A DNA stretch of 34,875 nucleotides from JBQTII01 sp052387905 (GCA_052387905.1 JBQTIR010000034.1:1-34875), one strand, 5' to 3'; counted from the first letter of the stretch, positions 1-6,548 are shown. A program made the numbers and translations. Notes: a model not told the origin generated them from the letters alone.

Positions 1-61
1 GTTGCGCGCCCGGGGCCGTCCGTTCTTAAACCTGTTCGCGCCCCCCCTACCGGGGCCTCTC

Positions 62-77
62 GCCCCCGTTGGGGGGC
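62..77 (-). terminator. Possible hairpin terminator of the small membrane protein gene
   Basis: A six-base inverted repeat (GCCCCC at 62-67, GGGGGC at 72-77) with a 4-nt loop lies about 28 nt past the stop codon of the minus-strand gene ending at 105. There is no U-tract. Short GC hairpins arise easily in this base composition, so this is weak. Confidence 0.25.
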
Positions 78-104
78 ACGCTACGAGCGTTTCGGGTGCT
101 GACT

Positions 105-311
105 TCAGTTGCGATGGATGGCGACGATGCCGCGCTCGTCCTGACGGCCGGTCGGGGTGTACCAGTAGGGCGCTGCAGGGCGGCCGGTCAGGTGTGGGAT
201 ACGGGTCAGCGAGATCCGGGCCTGCAGGGCCCAGGCGACGGTGAAGAGCAGGATCGCCCCCGTGCCCATGAAGAAGATCGCCCAGCCGGCCATGTCGGGT
301 GCGTTCGCCAT
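105..311 (-). CDS. Small single-pass membrane protein, 68 aa, function unknown
   Basis: The reading frame encodes 68 residues. After a short polar N-terminus there is one hydrophobic segment at about residues 9-29 (AGWAIFFMGTGAILLFTVAW), then a basic, probably cytoplasmic tail ending in RGIVAIHRN. I chose the ATG at 311 because a GGAGG Shine-Dalgarno sequence lies 6-8 nt upstream; a longer frame to 392 exists but lacks such support. The gene diverges from the phosphofructokinase gene across a 233-nt gap. I do not recognise a family; small one-helix proteins of this kind are common in actinobacteria. That it is coding rests on the strong ribosome binding site and the clear membrane segment. 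Confidence 0.6.
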   Translation of the reverse strand: MANAPDMAGWAIFFMGTGAILLFTVAWALQARISLTRIPHLTGRPAAPYWYTPTGRQDERGIVAIHRN

Positions 312-544
312 AACGGTGCCTCCGTGTCGTGTGCGGGCTCGGGGTCGGAGCCGCAGTGGTTCCTGCCGCGGGTACGCGGCGCCTGCCTCCACACTGCGCC
401 CGCCCGGGCGAAATTGCGAGCCCTGGGCGATTACCGGGTGGTAACGCGACCGCGGCGGCGCACGTGCGTCCCGGGGGGCACTTCGGCGCTGACGGTGTGG
501 ATACGGTGGGGCTTCGCTGCTGTGGCGCTCGCTCAGGAGGTTCC
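312..544. other. Divergent intergenic region upstream of the phosphofructokinase gene
   Basis: This 233-nt gap separates two divergent genes. It contains the inverted repeat TTACC-GGGT-GGTAA (431-444), which could be an operator, and a TACGGT -10-like hexamer at 502-507 about 38 nt before the plus-strand start. No convincing -35 element was seen. The plus-strand gene has the ribosome binding site CAGGAGG at 534-540. Confidence 0.3.
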
Positions 545-1570
545 ATGCGGATCGGTGTGCTCACCGGTGGGGGCGACTGTCCCGGCTTGAACGCGGTCAT
601 CCGTGCGGTGGTGCGCAAGGGCGTGCAGCATTACGGTCACTCGTTCGTCGGCTTCCGTGATGGCTGGCGGGGACCCCTGGAGAACGAGACCCGGATCCTC
701 GGTGTCCCGGAGGTGCGCGGGATCCTTCCACGCGGCGGGACGATTCTCGGCTCCTCGCGGACCAACCCGATCAAGATCTCCGGCGGGATCGAGAAGATCC
801 GGCGCAATCTTGCGGATCTCGGAGTGGACGCGCTGATCGCCATCGGCGGCGAAGACACCCTCGGGGTGGCTACCCGCCTGCACGCCGAAGGCGTCCCGGT
901 CGTCGGGGTGCCCAAGACCATCGACAACGACCTGGGTGCCACCGACTACACCTTCGGCTTCGACACCGCCGTGAACATCGCGGTGGAGGCGATCGACCGA
1001 CTGCACACCACCGCCGAGTCCCACCACCGCGCGCTGGTCGTGGAAGTGATGGGTCGTCATGCGGGCTGGATCGCGCTGCACGCGGGGATGGCCGGGGGAG
1101 CGAACCTCATCCTGATCCCCGAGGTGCCCTTCGACATCGTCAAGGTGTGCGCGCTGATCGAGAGCCGCTTCCAGAGCCACTACTCCCCGATCGTGGTCGT
1201 CTCGGAGGGCGCGGTGCCCCAGGAAGGCACTATGGAACTGGCCTCGGGCGAGACCGACGCCTTCGGTCACGTGCGCCTCGGCGGGATGGGTGACCGCGTC
1301 GCCCGCGAGATCGAGGTCCGCACCGGCGCGGAGTCCCGAGCCGTGGTGCTCGGTCATGTCCAGCGCGGGGGCACCCCCACCGCCTTCGACCGCTGGCTCG
1401 CGACCCGTTTCGGCCTGCACGCGATCGACGCGGTGCAGGACAAGGCGTTCGGCACCATGGTCGCGCTGCGGGGCACCGACATCGTGCGCGTTCCGCTGGC
1501 GGAGGCCACGGCCTCGCTCAAGCTCGTCGACCCGAAGCTATACGACGAGGCCGAAGTCTTCTTCGGCTAA
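545..1570 (+). CDS. pfp: 6-phosphofructokinase, probably pyrophosphate-dependent
   Basis: This 341-aa protein phosphorylates fructose 6-phosphate to fructose 1,6-bisphosphate in glycolysis. The N-terminal TGGGDCPGLN (residues 7-16), the catalytic PKTIDND block (123-129), MGRHAGW and the C-terminal GHVQRGG motif place it in the group III PFKA family. Residue 104 is Asp (in GGED, 101-104) and residue 124 is Lys. In this family Asp104 with Lys124 marks PPi-dependent enzymes, as in Amycolatopsis methanolica, while actinobacterial ATP enzymes have Gly104 (GGEG). PPi as donor, and hence reversibility, is therefore an inference from these residues. The ATG at 545 follows a CAGGAGG ribosome binding site; an in-frame extension to 329 has no family similarity. 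The gene stands alone between a divergent and a convergent neighbour. Confidence 0.93.
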   Translation: MRIGVLTGGGDCPGLNAVIRAVVRKGVQHYGHSFVGFRDGWRGPLENETRILGVPEVRGILPRGGTILGSSRTNPIKISGGIEKIRRNLADLGVDALIAIGGEDTLGVATRLHAEGVPVVGVPKTIDNDLGATDYTFGFDTAVNIAVEAIDRLHTTAESHHRALVVEVMGRHAGWIALHAGMAGGANLILIPEVPFDIVKVCALIESRFQSHYSPIVVVSEGAVPQEGTMELASGETDAFGHVRLGGMGDRVAREIEVRTGAESRAVVLGHVQRGGTPTAFDRWLATRFGLHAIDAVQDKAFGTMVALRGTDIVRVPLAEATASLKLVDPKLYDEAEVFFG

Positions 1571-1574
1571 CTGC

Positions 1575-1591
1575 GGCGCCCGGCGGGCGCC
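1575..1591 (+). terminator. Hairpin just after the phosphofructokinase stop codon
   Basis: A perfect 7-bp stem (GGCGCCC at 1575-1581, GGGCGCC at 1585-1591) with a 3-nt loop starts 5 nt after the stop codon. There is no T-run, as is common in GC-rich actinobacteria. It probably ends pfp transcription. Confidence 0.45.
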
Positions 1592-1659
1592 TCGCGGAGC
1601 TCTGGTCGTCGCCGATACAAATGCGGTGTTCGCTGCGCTCAACAGGCTCAATCGGCTCG

Positions 1660-1693
1660 GCCGTGAGAGGCACTCGTTCCTCGGCCTCACGGC
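1660..1693. terminator. Second hairpin in the convergent gap
   Basis: GCCGTGAG (1660-1667) and CTCACGGC (1686-1693) form a perfect 8-bp stem with an 18-nt loop. It lies between the convergent genes ending at 1570 and 1775, so it could serve either strand. The rest of the 204-nt gap shows no credible gene. Confidence 0.35.
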
Positions 1694-1774
1694 TCTCACC
1701 TCAATCGCCTGTATCGGCCTCCTCCTCGGCCTTGCGATGCATCCCGCCGGATCACCGCAGTTGCGGCAGTCGCC

Positions 1775-2047
1775 TCAGGCCTCGGTCGAGCGGTCGAGTC
1801 GCGCGAGCAGGGCCAGGACGTCACCGGTAGCGCGTCGGTAGCGCTCGGCAGCCGCTTGTGCGTCGACCGGGGAGCCCGGGACCTTCCCGGTGGCCTGGGC
1901 GAGATTCTCCAGCCAGCGCGCCGCGGTCACGACCGGGTCCTGTCCGGGAGCGTCGAGCCGTTGGGCGCGAAGGGCGTCCGCCTCGGCCCGGATGCCGGCG
2001 AGAAAGTCGTCCCAGGAGGTGTTGTCGACCTCGAAGCCAGCGCTCAT
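1775..2047 (-). CDS. Conserved-looking hypothetical protein, 90 aa
   Basis: The product is 90 residues, acidic and Ala-rich, and probably all helical, with no signal peptide or membrane segment. The stretch DDFLAGIRAEADALRAQRLD is followed by AARWLENLAQATGKVPG and a helical C-terminus ending LLARLDRSTEA. No known domain was recognised. The ATG at 2047 is preceded by TAGCCT (2055-2060, read on the minus strand) with a 7-nt gap and no Shine-Dalgarno sequence, which fits a leaderless mRNA. It is divergent from aroG, with 156 nt between the two starts. A much longer frame runs upstream through aroG on the antisense strand; I regard that as an artefact of the GC content. Confidence 0.6.
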   Translation of the reverse strand: MSAGFEVDNTSWDDFLAGIRAEADALRAQRLDAPGQDPVVTAARWLENLAQATGKVPGSPVDAQAAAERYRRATGDVLALLARLDRSTEA

Positions 2048-2054
2048 GGGATGC

Positions 2055-2060
2055 AGGCTA
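2055..2060 (-). promoter_or_regulatory. -10 element of a leaderless promoter for the 90-aa gene
   Basis: Read on the minus strand this is TAGCCT (TANNNT consensus), and its last base is separated from the ATG by 7 nt. Transcription would therefore begin at or within a base of the start codon. No clear -35 element. Confidence 0.45.
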
Positions 2061-2191
2061 GGTCCCTGGAGCAAATGGGACAATACGGGCAACGTCACAA
2101 CGTGTAGTCGATCATGGCCTTGGGTGGGGATGTTGATCACTACGGGTGAAGGGATGGGCCACGCGAAGCACGGGAAGTTGCACCGGACACG

Positions 2192-2197
2192 TAGCCT
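2192..2197 (+). promoter_or_regulatory. -10 element of a leaderless promoter for aroG
   Basis: TAGCCT ends exactly 6 nt before the GTG start at 2204, the spacing expected if the G is the transcription start. No Shine-Dalgarno sequence is present, which supports a leaderless message and this start codon. Confidence 0.5.
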
Positions 2198-2203
2198 TGT
2201 CGG

Positions 2204-3538
2204 GTGAGTATCGACCTGGACACCTGGCGGGAACTGCCCGCGCTGCAGCAGCCCGACTACCCGGACGCGGTGGCGCTGGAGCGCGCGGTGGCCGAGCTGC
2301 GCTCGTTGCCGCCGCTGGTGTTCGCCGGTGAGTGCGACCAACTCAAGGCGCGGCTCGCGGCCGTGGCCCGGGGTGAGGCGTTCCTGCTGCAAGGCGGGGA
2401 CTGCGCCGAGTCCTTCGACGTGCGAGGCGCGGACCCGCTGCGCGCGAAGCTGAAGACCCTGCTGCAGATGGCGGTCGTGCTGACCTACGCGGGCACGGTG
2501 CCGGTGGTCAAGATCGGGCGCTTCGCCGGCCAGTACGCCAAGCCGCGCTCGGCGCCGACGGAGACCCGCAACGGCGTGACGCTGCCCTCCTACCGCGGGG
2601 ACGCGGTGAACAACATCGAGTTCACTCCCGAAGCCCGGATCCCGGATCCTGACCGCCTCGTGCAGATGTACAACGCCTCGGCGCGCACGCTGAACCTGGT
2701 GCGTGCGTTCACCCAGGGTGGCTACGCCGACCTGCGCCAGGTGCACGCCTGGAACCAGGACTTCGTCGCCGACTCACCGGTGGGCAAGCGCTACGAGAAT
2801 CTCGCGGGGGAGATCGACCGGGCCCTGGAGTTCATGCGGGCCTGCGGTGTGGACACCGACGCGCTGGCTACCGTGGACATCTACTCCAGCCACGAGGCGC
2901 TGCTCATGGAGTACGAGCGCGCCCTGACCCGCATCGACTCGCGTACCGGGCTGCCCTACGACGTCTCCGCGCACTTCGTCTGGATCGGTGAGCGCACCCG
3001 CAACCTCGACGGCGCGCACATCGACTTCATGCGTAAGATCCGCAACCCGATCGGCTGCAAGCTCGGTCCGTCCTCGACGCCCGACGATGCCCTCGCCCTG
3101 ATCGAGGCGCTCGACCCGGATCGTGAACCGGGCCGGCTCACCTTCATCACCCGGATGGGCACCGGCAAGGTCCGCGACGTCCTGCCGCGACTGGTGGAGA
3201 AGGTCACGGCCTCCGGTGCCGTCGTCGGCTGGGTCTGCGACCCGATGCACGGCAACACCTATGAGGCGGCCAACGGCTACAAGACCCGCCGCTTCGACGA
3301 CGTCCTCGACGAGGTCCGCGGCTTCTTCGAGGTCCACCGGGCGCTGGGCACGCACCCGGGCGGGATTCACATGGAGCTGACCGGGGACGACGTCACCGAG
3401 TGCACGGGCGGCGGCCACGAACTGGACGAGTCCAACCTGCACCAGCGCTACGAGACCGCCTGTGATCCACGGCTGAACCGCACCCAGTCCCTGGACCTGG
3501 CCTTTGAAGTAGCGCGCATGTACCGCGAATACCACTGA
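2204..3538 (+). CDS. aroG: Class II 3-deoxy-D-arabino-heptulosonate 7-phosphate (DAHP) synthase
   Basis: This 444-aa enzyme condenses phosphoenolpyruvate and erythrose 4-phosphate, the first step of the shikimate pathway. Class II signatures are clear: QGGDCAESF, KIGRFAGQYAKPRS, WIGERTRNLDGAHIDF with RNPIGCKLGPSS, the RLTFITRMG block, WVCDPMHGNTY and GIHMELTGDDVTECTGGG. Length and order match the plant-like enzymes of actinobacteria (M. tuberculosis Rv2178c, about 460 aa). The GTG start fits both the N-terminal alignment (DTWRELPALQQPDYPD) and the leaderless promoter. ltaE starts 4 nt after the stop, so the two are probably cotranscribed. As in M. tuberculosis, the locus also holds pknL and the Rv2175c homologue. 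The erythrose 4-phosphate substrate comes from the tkt/tal reactions encoded later in the window. Confidence 0.97.
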   Translation: MSIDLDTWRELPALQQPDYPDAVALERAVAELRSLPPLVFAGECDQLKARLAAVARGEAFLLQGGDCAESFDVRGADPLRAKLKTLLQMAVVLTYAGTVPVVKIGRFAGQYAKPRSAPTETRNGVTLPSYRGDAVNNIEFTPEARIPDPDRLVQMYNASARTLNLVRAFTQGGYADLRQVHAWNQDFVADSPVGKRYENLAGEIDRALEFMRACGVDTDALATVDIYSSHEALLMEYERALTRIDSRTGLPYDVSAHFVWIGERTRNLDGAHIDFMRKIRNPIGCKLGPSSTPDDALALIEALDPDREPGRLTFITRMGTGKVRDVLPRLVEKVTASGAVVGWVCDPMHGNTYEAANGYKTRRFDDVLDEVRGFFEVHRALGTHPGGIHMELTGDDVTECTGGGHELDESNLHQRYETACDPRLNRTQSLDLAFEVARMYREYH

Positions 3539-3542
3539 CCAG

Positions 3543-4577
3543 GTGATCGATCTCCGCTCCGACACCGTCACGCGGCCCACACCGGGTATGCGGGCGGCGA
3601 TGGCCGCCGCCGAGGTCGGCGACGACGTGTACGGCGAGGACCCGACGGTGCTCGCGCTCCAGGAGCGCGTCGCCGACCTGCTCGCTCATGAGGCCGCACT
3701 GTTCACCCCGACGGGTTCGATGGCCAACCAGTTGGGCATCCGGGCCCTGGTGCGTCCGGGCGAGGAACTGCTCTGCGACTGGGGGGCGCACATCGTGCGT
3801 GCGGAACTCGGGGCGCACGCCGCCTTCGGCGCAACCACCTCGCGGACGTTCACGACGCTGCACGGCCGCCTCGACGTGGCTGAGGTCATCCGGCATGTCG
3901 CCGAGCCGGCCGGGCCCTTCATGGTGTCCACCGGTGTGGTGGCGATCGAGAACACCCATAATTTCGGTGGCGGCAGCGTCCAGCCGCTGCCAGAAATTCT
4001 GAAGTTACGTCAGTTCGCGGATGGGGCGGGGATCCGCCTGCACCTGGACGGAGCGCGCCTGTGGAACGCCCACGTGGCGACGGGGGCGTCGATGGCCGAG
4101 TACGGGCGGGCGTTCGACACCGTCGCGGTGTGCCTGTCCAAGGGGCTCGGGGCCCCGATCGGGTCGCTGCTGTGCGGGCCGGCGGCGTTGATCGACGAGG
4201 CGCGCTGGTGGCGCAAGCGCCTCGGCGGGGGCATGCGGCAGGTCGGGATCCTGGCCGCGGCGGGCCTGTATGCACTCGAGCACCACGTCGAACGGCTGGC
4301 CGAGGACCACGCTCGCGCGTCCGCCCTGGCGAGCGCGCTCGCGTCCGCCGGGGCCGGCGTGGCCCCGGTCGAGACCAACATCGTCATCTTCGAGTTGCCG
4401 CCCTCAGCTCCGGGCGTCGAGGAGTTCGTGGCGAAGGCGCGCGCCGAGGGCGTACTGGTCGGTGGCTTCGGCCGACGGGTGCGCCTGATCACCCACCTCG
4501 ACGTCGACGACGCGGCCTGCGGTCGCGCCGCCGACGTCCTGTGCGCTCTGATCGGTGCTCAGGTCAGCGGCTCGTAG
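3543..4577 (+). CDS. ltaE: Low-specificity L-threonine aldolase (PLP enzyme)
   Basis: This 344-aa fold-type I PLP enzyme cleaves L-threonine or L-allo-threonine to glycine and acetaldehyde. It opens with the typical IDLRSDTVTRPTPGMRAAM and has GDDVYGEDPTV. His83 in GAHIV corresponds to the ring-stacking histidine, HLDGARLWNA carries the PLP-binding Asp, and Lys200 in CLSKGLGAPIGS is the Schiff-base lysine. The GTG start lies 4 nt after the aroG stop without a good ribosome binding site, suggesting translational coupling. The 3' end overlaps the convergent ABM-like gene by 19 bp. Beta-eliminating lyases are close relatives, but the overall pattern favours threonine aldolase. Glycine from this reaction could feed the ThiO route, which is an inference. 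Confidence 0.93.
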   Translation: MIDLRSDTVTRPTPGMRAAMAAAEVGDDVYGEDPTVLALQERVADLLAHEAALFTPTGSMANQLGIRALVRPGEELLCDWGAHIVRAELGAHAAFGATTSRTFTTLHGRLDVAEVIRHVAEPAGPFMVSTGVVAIENTHNFGGGSVQPLPEILKLRQFADGAGIRLHLDGARLWNAHVATGASMAEYGRAFDTVAVCLSKGLGAPIGSLLCGPAALIDEARWWRKRLGGGMRQVGILAAAGLYALEHHVERLAEDHARASALASALASAGAGVAPVETNIVIFELPPSAPGVEEFVAKARAEGVLVGGFGRRVRLITHLDVDDAACGRAADVLCALIGAQVSGS

Positions 4578-4879
4578 GTGTCCAAGGCGTTGAGGTTGTA
4601 GAAGGTGGGCGGGCCGTCGCACAGCGCGGCCATGCCCGCCGCGAACTTCTGCGTGGACGGGTGCTCGGAGTTCTGCATGGCGTCGCCGTAGGAGCCGAAC
4701 TCGGCAATCGTCAGGTAGCGGCCGGGGATGTCCCTGTTCTCGCAGGTGGTGACCCGAACCGGGTGGATGTTGTCGCCCGCGGCCGCCCGTTCGGCGCGGA
4801 ATTCCTCGCCGAGCTTGGTGACCTCATCGAAGCGCGAGGTGGAGTACTCGATGATCTGGATGAAGCGGCCCATGCTCAT
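4559..4879 (-). CDS. Small ABM-like (dimeric alpha/beta barrel) protein, 106 aa
   Basis: The 106-aa product begins FIQIIEYSTSRFDEV and ends in a block containing GRYLTIAEFGSYGDAMQNSE and CDGPPTFYNLNAL. Length and alternating strand-helix pattern resemble antibiotic-biosynthesis-monooxygenase (ABM)-like ferredoxin-fold proteins. Many of these are uncharacterised; the superfamily includes heme-degrading IsdG/MhuD. Here His73 is in about the place of the MhuD heme ligand, but the conserved N-terminal Asn is not evident, so heme degradation is only a guess. The ATG at 4879 follows GGGAGGA with good spacing; a second ATG lies 6 nt further in. It is 69 nt downstream of bfr on the same strand, with a large hairpin between that covers this ribosome binding site. 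The function is unknown. Confidence 0.75.
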   Translation of the reverse strand: MSMGRFIQIIEYSTSRFDEVTKLGEEFRAERAAAGDNIHPVRVTTCENRDIPGRYLTIAEFGSYGDAMQNSEHPSTQKFAAGMAALCDGPPTFYNLNALDTYEPLT

Positions 4880-4886
4880 GATCGTC

Positions 4887-4934
4887 CTCCCGGGGATCGG
4901 GTGTGCTGACCCGACGCAGCCTTCTCCCCGGGAG
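4887..4934 (-). terminator. Two-level hairpin between bfr and the ABM-like gene, covering its ribosome binding site
   Basis: An outer perfect 9-bp stem (CTCCCGGGG at 4887-4895 with CCCCGGGAG at 4926-4934) encloses an inner perfect 6-bp stem (TCGGGT at 4897-4902 with ACCCGA at 4909-4914). On the minus strand this begins 15 nt after the bfr stop and would act as a terminator. The distal arm also contains the GGGAG of the downstream ribosome binding site, so it could instead control translation of the ABM-like gene. Confidence 0.6.
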
Positions 4935-4948
4935 CGAGATCCGCAAGG

Positions 4949-5431
4949 TCAGTTCGAGGGCGGGGAGTCCACGCACTGCGCGAGGTAGAGCGCCTCACCC
5001 AGGGTGGTCATGAGTTCGAGTTGGGTCTCCAGGTAGTCGATGTGACCCTCTTCGTCGGCCAGGATCTTCTCCAGGAGCGCGGCGCTGGTCGCGTCGCCCT
5101 TGGCGCGGCACATGATCGCACCGGGCCGCAGCCGCGCCACCACGTCGTACTCGACCTTGAGGTCGGCCTCGAACTGCTCCTTGACGGTCTGGCCGATCCG
5201 CAGCGGGAGCAGCTTCTGGTAGTTCGGCAGACCCTCGATCATCAGGATGCGGTCGGTGATCGCCTCCGCGTGCTCCATCTCCTCGATGGACTCCGCGCGG
5301 GTCTTGCTCGCGAGCCGGGTGAAGCCCCAGTTCTGTTGCATCTTCGCGTGCAGGAAGTACTGGTTGATCGCGGTCAGCTCACTGGTCAGCTGCTCGTTGA
5401 GTAGGGCAATGACCTCGGCGTCGCCTTGCAT
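4949..5431 (-). CDS. bfr: Bacterioferritin (heme-containing iron store)
   Basis: This 160-aa subunit would assemble into the 24-mer that oxidises Fe(II) and stores ferric iron in the cytoplasm. Every diagnostic residue is present at the same numbers as in the E. coli protein: ferroxidase ligands Glu18, Glu51, His54, Glu94, Glu127 and His130, and the heme axial ligand Met52 in EEMEHAE. The start ATG at 5431 has a GAGGAG ribosome binding site about 6 nt upstream. bfd lies immediately upstream on the same strand, but bfr has its own promoter in the 159-nt gap, with two tandem IdeR-type boxes just behind the -35. That arrangement suggests activation by IdeR-Fe(II) at high iron, as described for M. 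tuberculosis bfrA. The regulator gene itself is not in the window. Confidence 0.97.
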   Translation of the reverse strand: MQGDAEVIALLNEQLTSELTAINQYFLHAKMQQNWGFTRLASKTRAESIEEMEHAEAITDRILMIEGLPNYQKLLPLRIGQTVKEQFEADLKVEYDVVARLRPGAIMCRAKGDATSAALLEKILADEEGHIDYLETQLELMTTLGEALYLAQCVDSPPSN

Positions 5432-5497
5432 GGAATCTCCTCGAGCGATGAGCGGTGGTGGTCCCCTCGATGGGGCGAGCGCGGTCGCTACGTGATG

Positions 5498-5527
5498 ACG
5501 TTACGGGGCGACGTACACCGTTGTCAT
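5498..5527 (-). promoter_or_regulatory. Predicted bfr promoter (-35 and -10)
   Basis: Read on the minus strand, ATGACA (5527-5522) and TAACGT (5503-5498) are separated by 18 bp and match the housekeeping consensus well. The predicted start is about 60 nt upstream of the bfr ATG. An iron-box-like sequence ends 1 nt upstream of the -35 element, a position suited to activation. Confidence 0.55.
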
Positions 5528-5528
5528 C

Positions 5529-5547
5529 GAAGGAAAGGCTGGCCTCA
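5529..5547 (-). promoter_or_regulatory. IdeR/DtxR iron box, promoter-proximal copy upstream of bfr
   Basis: The plus-strand sequence GAAGGAAAGGCTGGCCTCA matches the 19-bp consensus TTAGGTTAGGCTAACCTAA at 12 positions, keeping AGG, AGGCT and CCT. It abuts the predicted bfr -35 element. On its own it would be weak; its tandem arrangement with the next box raises confidence. Confidence 0.45.
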
Positions 5548-5566
5548 AGCGCTCATGACCGCTCGG

Positions 5567-5585
5567 GTTGGTAAGGCTGACCTGC
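5567..5585 (-). promoter_or_regulatory. IdeR/DtxR iron box, distal copy upstream of bfr
   Basis: GTTGGTAAGGCTGACCTGC matches the 19-bp iron-box consensus at 13 positions, with a near-complete core GGTAAGGCTGACC. It starts 38 bp from the proximal box and lies just after the bfd stop codon. M. tuberculosis bfrA has a comparable pair of tandem boxes used for activation. Confidence 0.55.
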
Positions 5586-5590
5586 GGAGA

Positions 5591-5815
5591 TCACGCAGCG
5601 TTCGAGTTGTGTGACGCGTTGCTGGCGGCTGCGAAGCGGCGACGCGGGCAGCCGCTCAGGGCCTCGTCGACGACCTCACCGAGGCGGAGCAGGCACGAGC
5701 CGCATCCGGAGCCGGCCTGGGTGGCGTCCATGACGTCAATCGTGCACTGTGCCCCGTCCGAGACCGCGTCGAGGATCTCGTCCTCGGACACGGCGTGACA
5801 GATGCAGACGTACAT
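5591..5815 (-). CDS. bfd: Bacterioferritin-associated ferredoxin ([2Fe-2S], BFD family)
   Basis: This 74-aa protein carries a [2Fe-2S] cluster and in characterised systems reduces ferric iron in bacterioferritin so that it can be released. The cysteine pattern is that of the BFD domain: CICH near the N-terminus (Cys4, Cys6) and GSGCGSC at about residues 36-42, with TQAGSGCGSC typical of the family. The C-terminal 20 residues are a variable extension. The ATG at 5815 has a GAGGAG ribosome binding site. A strong iron box lies 40 nt upstream, so repression by iron-loaded IdeR is expected, the opposite of the logic proposed for bfr next door. That pairing (release when iron is low, store when iron is high) fits the known biology. 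Confidence 0.93.
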   Translation of the reverse strand: MYVCICHAVSEDEILDAVSDGAQCTIDVMDATQAGSGCGSCLLRLGEVVDEALSGCPRRRFAAASNASHNSNAA

Positions 5816-5854
5816 CGACCGACTCCTCGGAACGCGGGCGAGCTGGCTCCTCTA

Positions 5855-5873
5855 TTAGGCAAGGCTAAGCGAA
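5855..5873 (-). promoter_or_regulatory. IdeR/DtxR iron box upstream of bfd
   Basis: TTAGGCAAGGCTAAGCGAA matches the consensus TTAGGTTAGGCTAACCTAA at 15 of 19 positions, including TTAGG and AGGCTAA. It lies 40-58 nt upstream of the bfd start, where it would overlap the promoter and repress when iron is plentiful. Confidence 0.8.
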
Positions 5874-5938
5874 GAGGGCAGCCCCGTCCAGGGCTGAACG
5901 GGTTCGCGCGGCGTGTCGTGTGCCGTGAATCTCGGCAA

Positions 5939-5980
5939 CGTCAGCGAGAGCGAGCGCTATGGCGCTCGCTCTCGCTGACG
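5939..5980 (-). terminator. Strong hairpin terminator of the secreted-protein gene
   Basis: A perfect 19-bp stem (5939-5957 with 5962-5980) closes a 4-nt TATG loop. It begins about 20 nt after the stop codon of the minus-strand gene ending at 6000 and insulates the bfd promoter. It is the longest perfect palindrome in the window. Confidence 0.8.
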
Positions 5981-5999
5981 CAACGTGGGTATTGAGGGA

Positions 6000-6473
6000 C
6001 TACGGGGCGTCGACCACGGTGACGCCACCGGAGGTGATGTCCAACGGGGTCGGGCCGGGGGCGCAGCCGTCCATGAACATCTCGACCGGGCCGGGGCCGA
6101 AGAAGCCCATCTTGTCGCCGCTGGCGCCGTTGTCCTCGATCCAGATCAGCACGGACTGGCCGACGGCTGCCTCCGGGGTGCTGCCCTCCTCCACCGGGTA
6201 GATGAAACCGGCGCGGTTGCCCTCGACGTGCAGGCAGGTGATCGGGCCCTTGAAGTTAAGCGCGGGGTTCTTCGCCTCCCAGGTGCCGCCGGAGGGGCTG
6301 TCCGGGGTGGTGCCCTGGTTGAAGCCCTTGAACTCGAACGCCGCGATCATGCTGGCACCCTTGCCGCTCACCATGTCCTGCTTGGCGGTGCCGGCGTTGG
6401 CGGCACCGACCGGGACGAGCAGGGTCATCGCCGCAGAGGCGGCCGCGAGGCCGACGAGGCTGCGCTTGATCAT
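6000..6473 (-). CDS. Secreted protein of unknown function, 157 aa
   Basis: The protein starts MIKRSLVGLAAASAAMTLL and has a classical Sec signal peptide with a probable cut after VGAANA (about residue 27). The mature part is about 130 residues with no membrane segment, rich in Gly and beta-prone stretches (GTWEAKNPALNFKGPITCLH, VLIWIEDNG, LDITSGGVTVVD) and containing two cysteines that could form a disulfide. Small secreted actinobacterial proteins with a similar plan exist, but I cannot assign a family function. I chose the ATG at 6473 because it gives an intact signal peptide and has GGAG 8 nt upstream; an extension to 6512 would spoil the peptide. The gene is transcribed alone, between its own promoter and the strong hairpin at 5939-5980. 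Confidence 0.8.
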   Translation of the reverse strand: MIKRSLVGLAAASAAMTLLVPVGAANAGTAKQDMVSGKGASMIAAFEFKGFNQGTTPDSPSGGTWEAKNPALNFKGPITCLHVEGNRAGFIYPVEEGSTPEAAVGQSVLIWIEDNGASGDKMGFFGPGPVEMFMDGCAPGPTPLDITSGGVTVVDAP

Positions 6474-6548
6474 GTGTGGTGCTCCATTTCGCAGATGGGC
6501 CGGGGCGCACAAGTGGCGGCCACTCGACGCAAGAGATGAAACATTCTC

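Noticed and set aside
533..1420. Long minus-strand open frame opposite the phosphofructokinase gene
   Set aside because: It has no recognisable domain and follows the GC3 pattern of the opposite gene; high GC content leaves long antisense frames open.
1608..1841. Plus-strand frame with a hydrophobic stretch after pfp
   Set aside because: No start codon with a ribosome binding site or promoter, and it overlaps two hairpins and the 3' end of the convergent gene.
2048..2746. N-terminal extension of the 90-aa hypothetical gene into aroG
   Set aside because: The extension is antisense to conserved aroG codons and adds no domain; the start at 2047 has a promoter at leaderless spacing.
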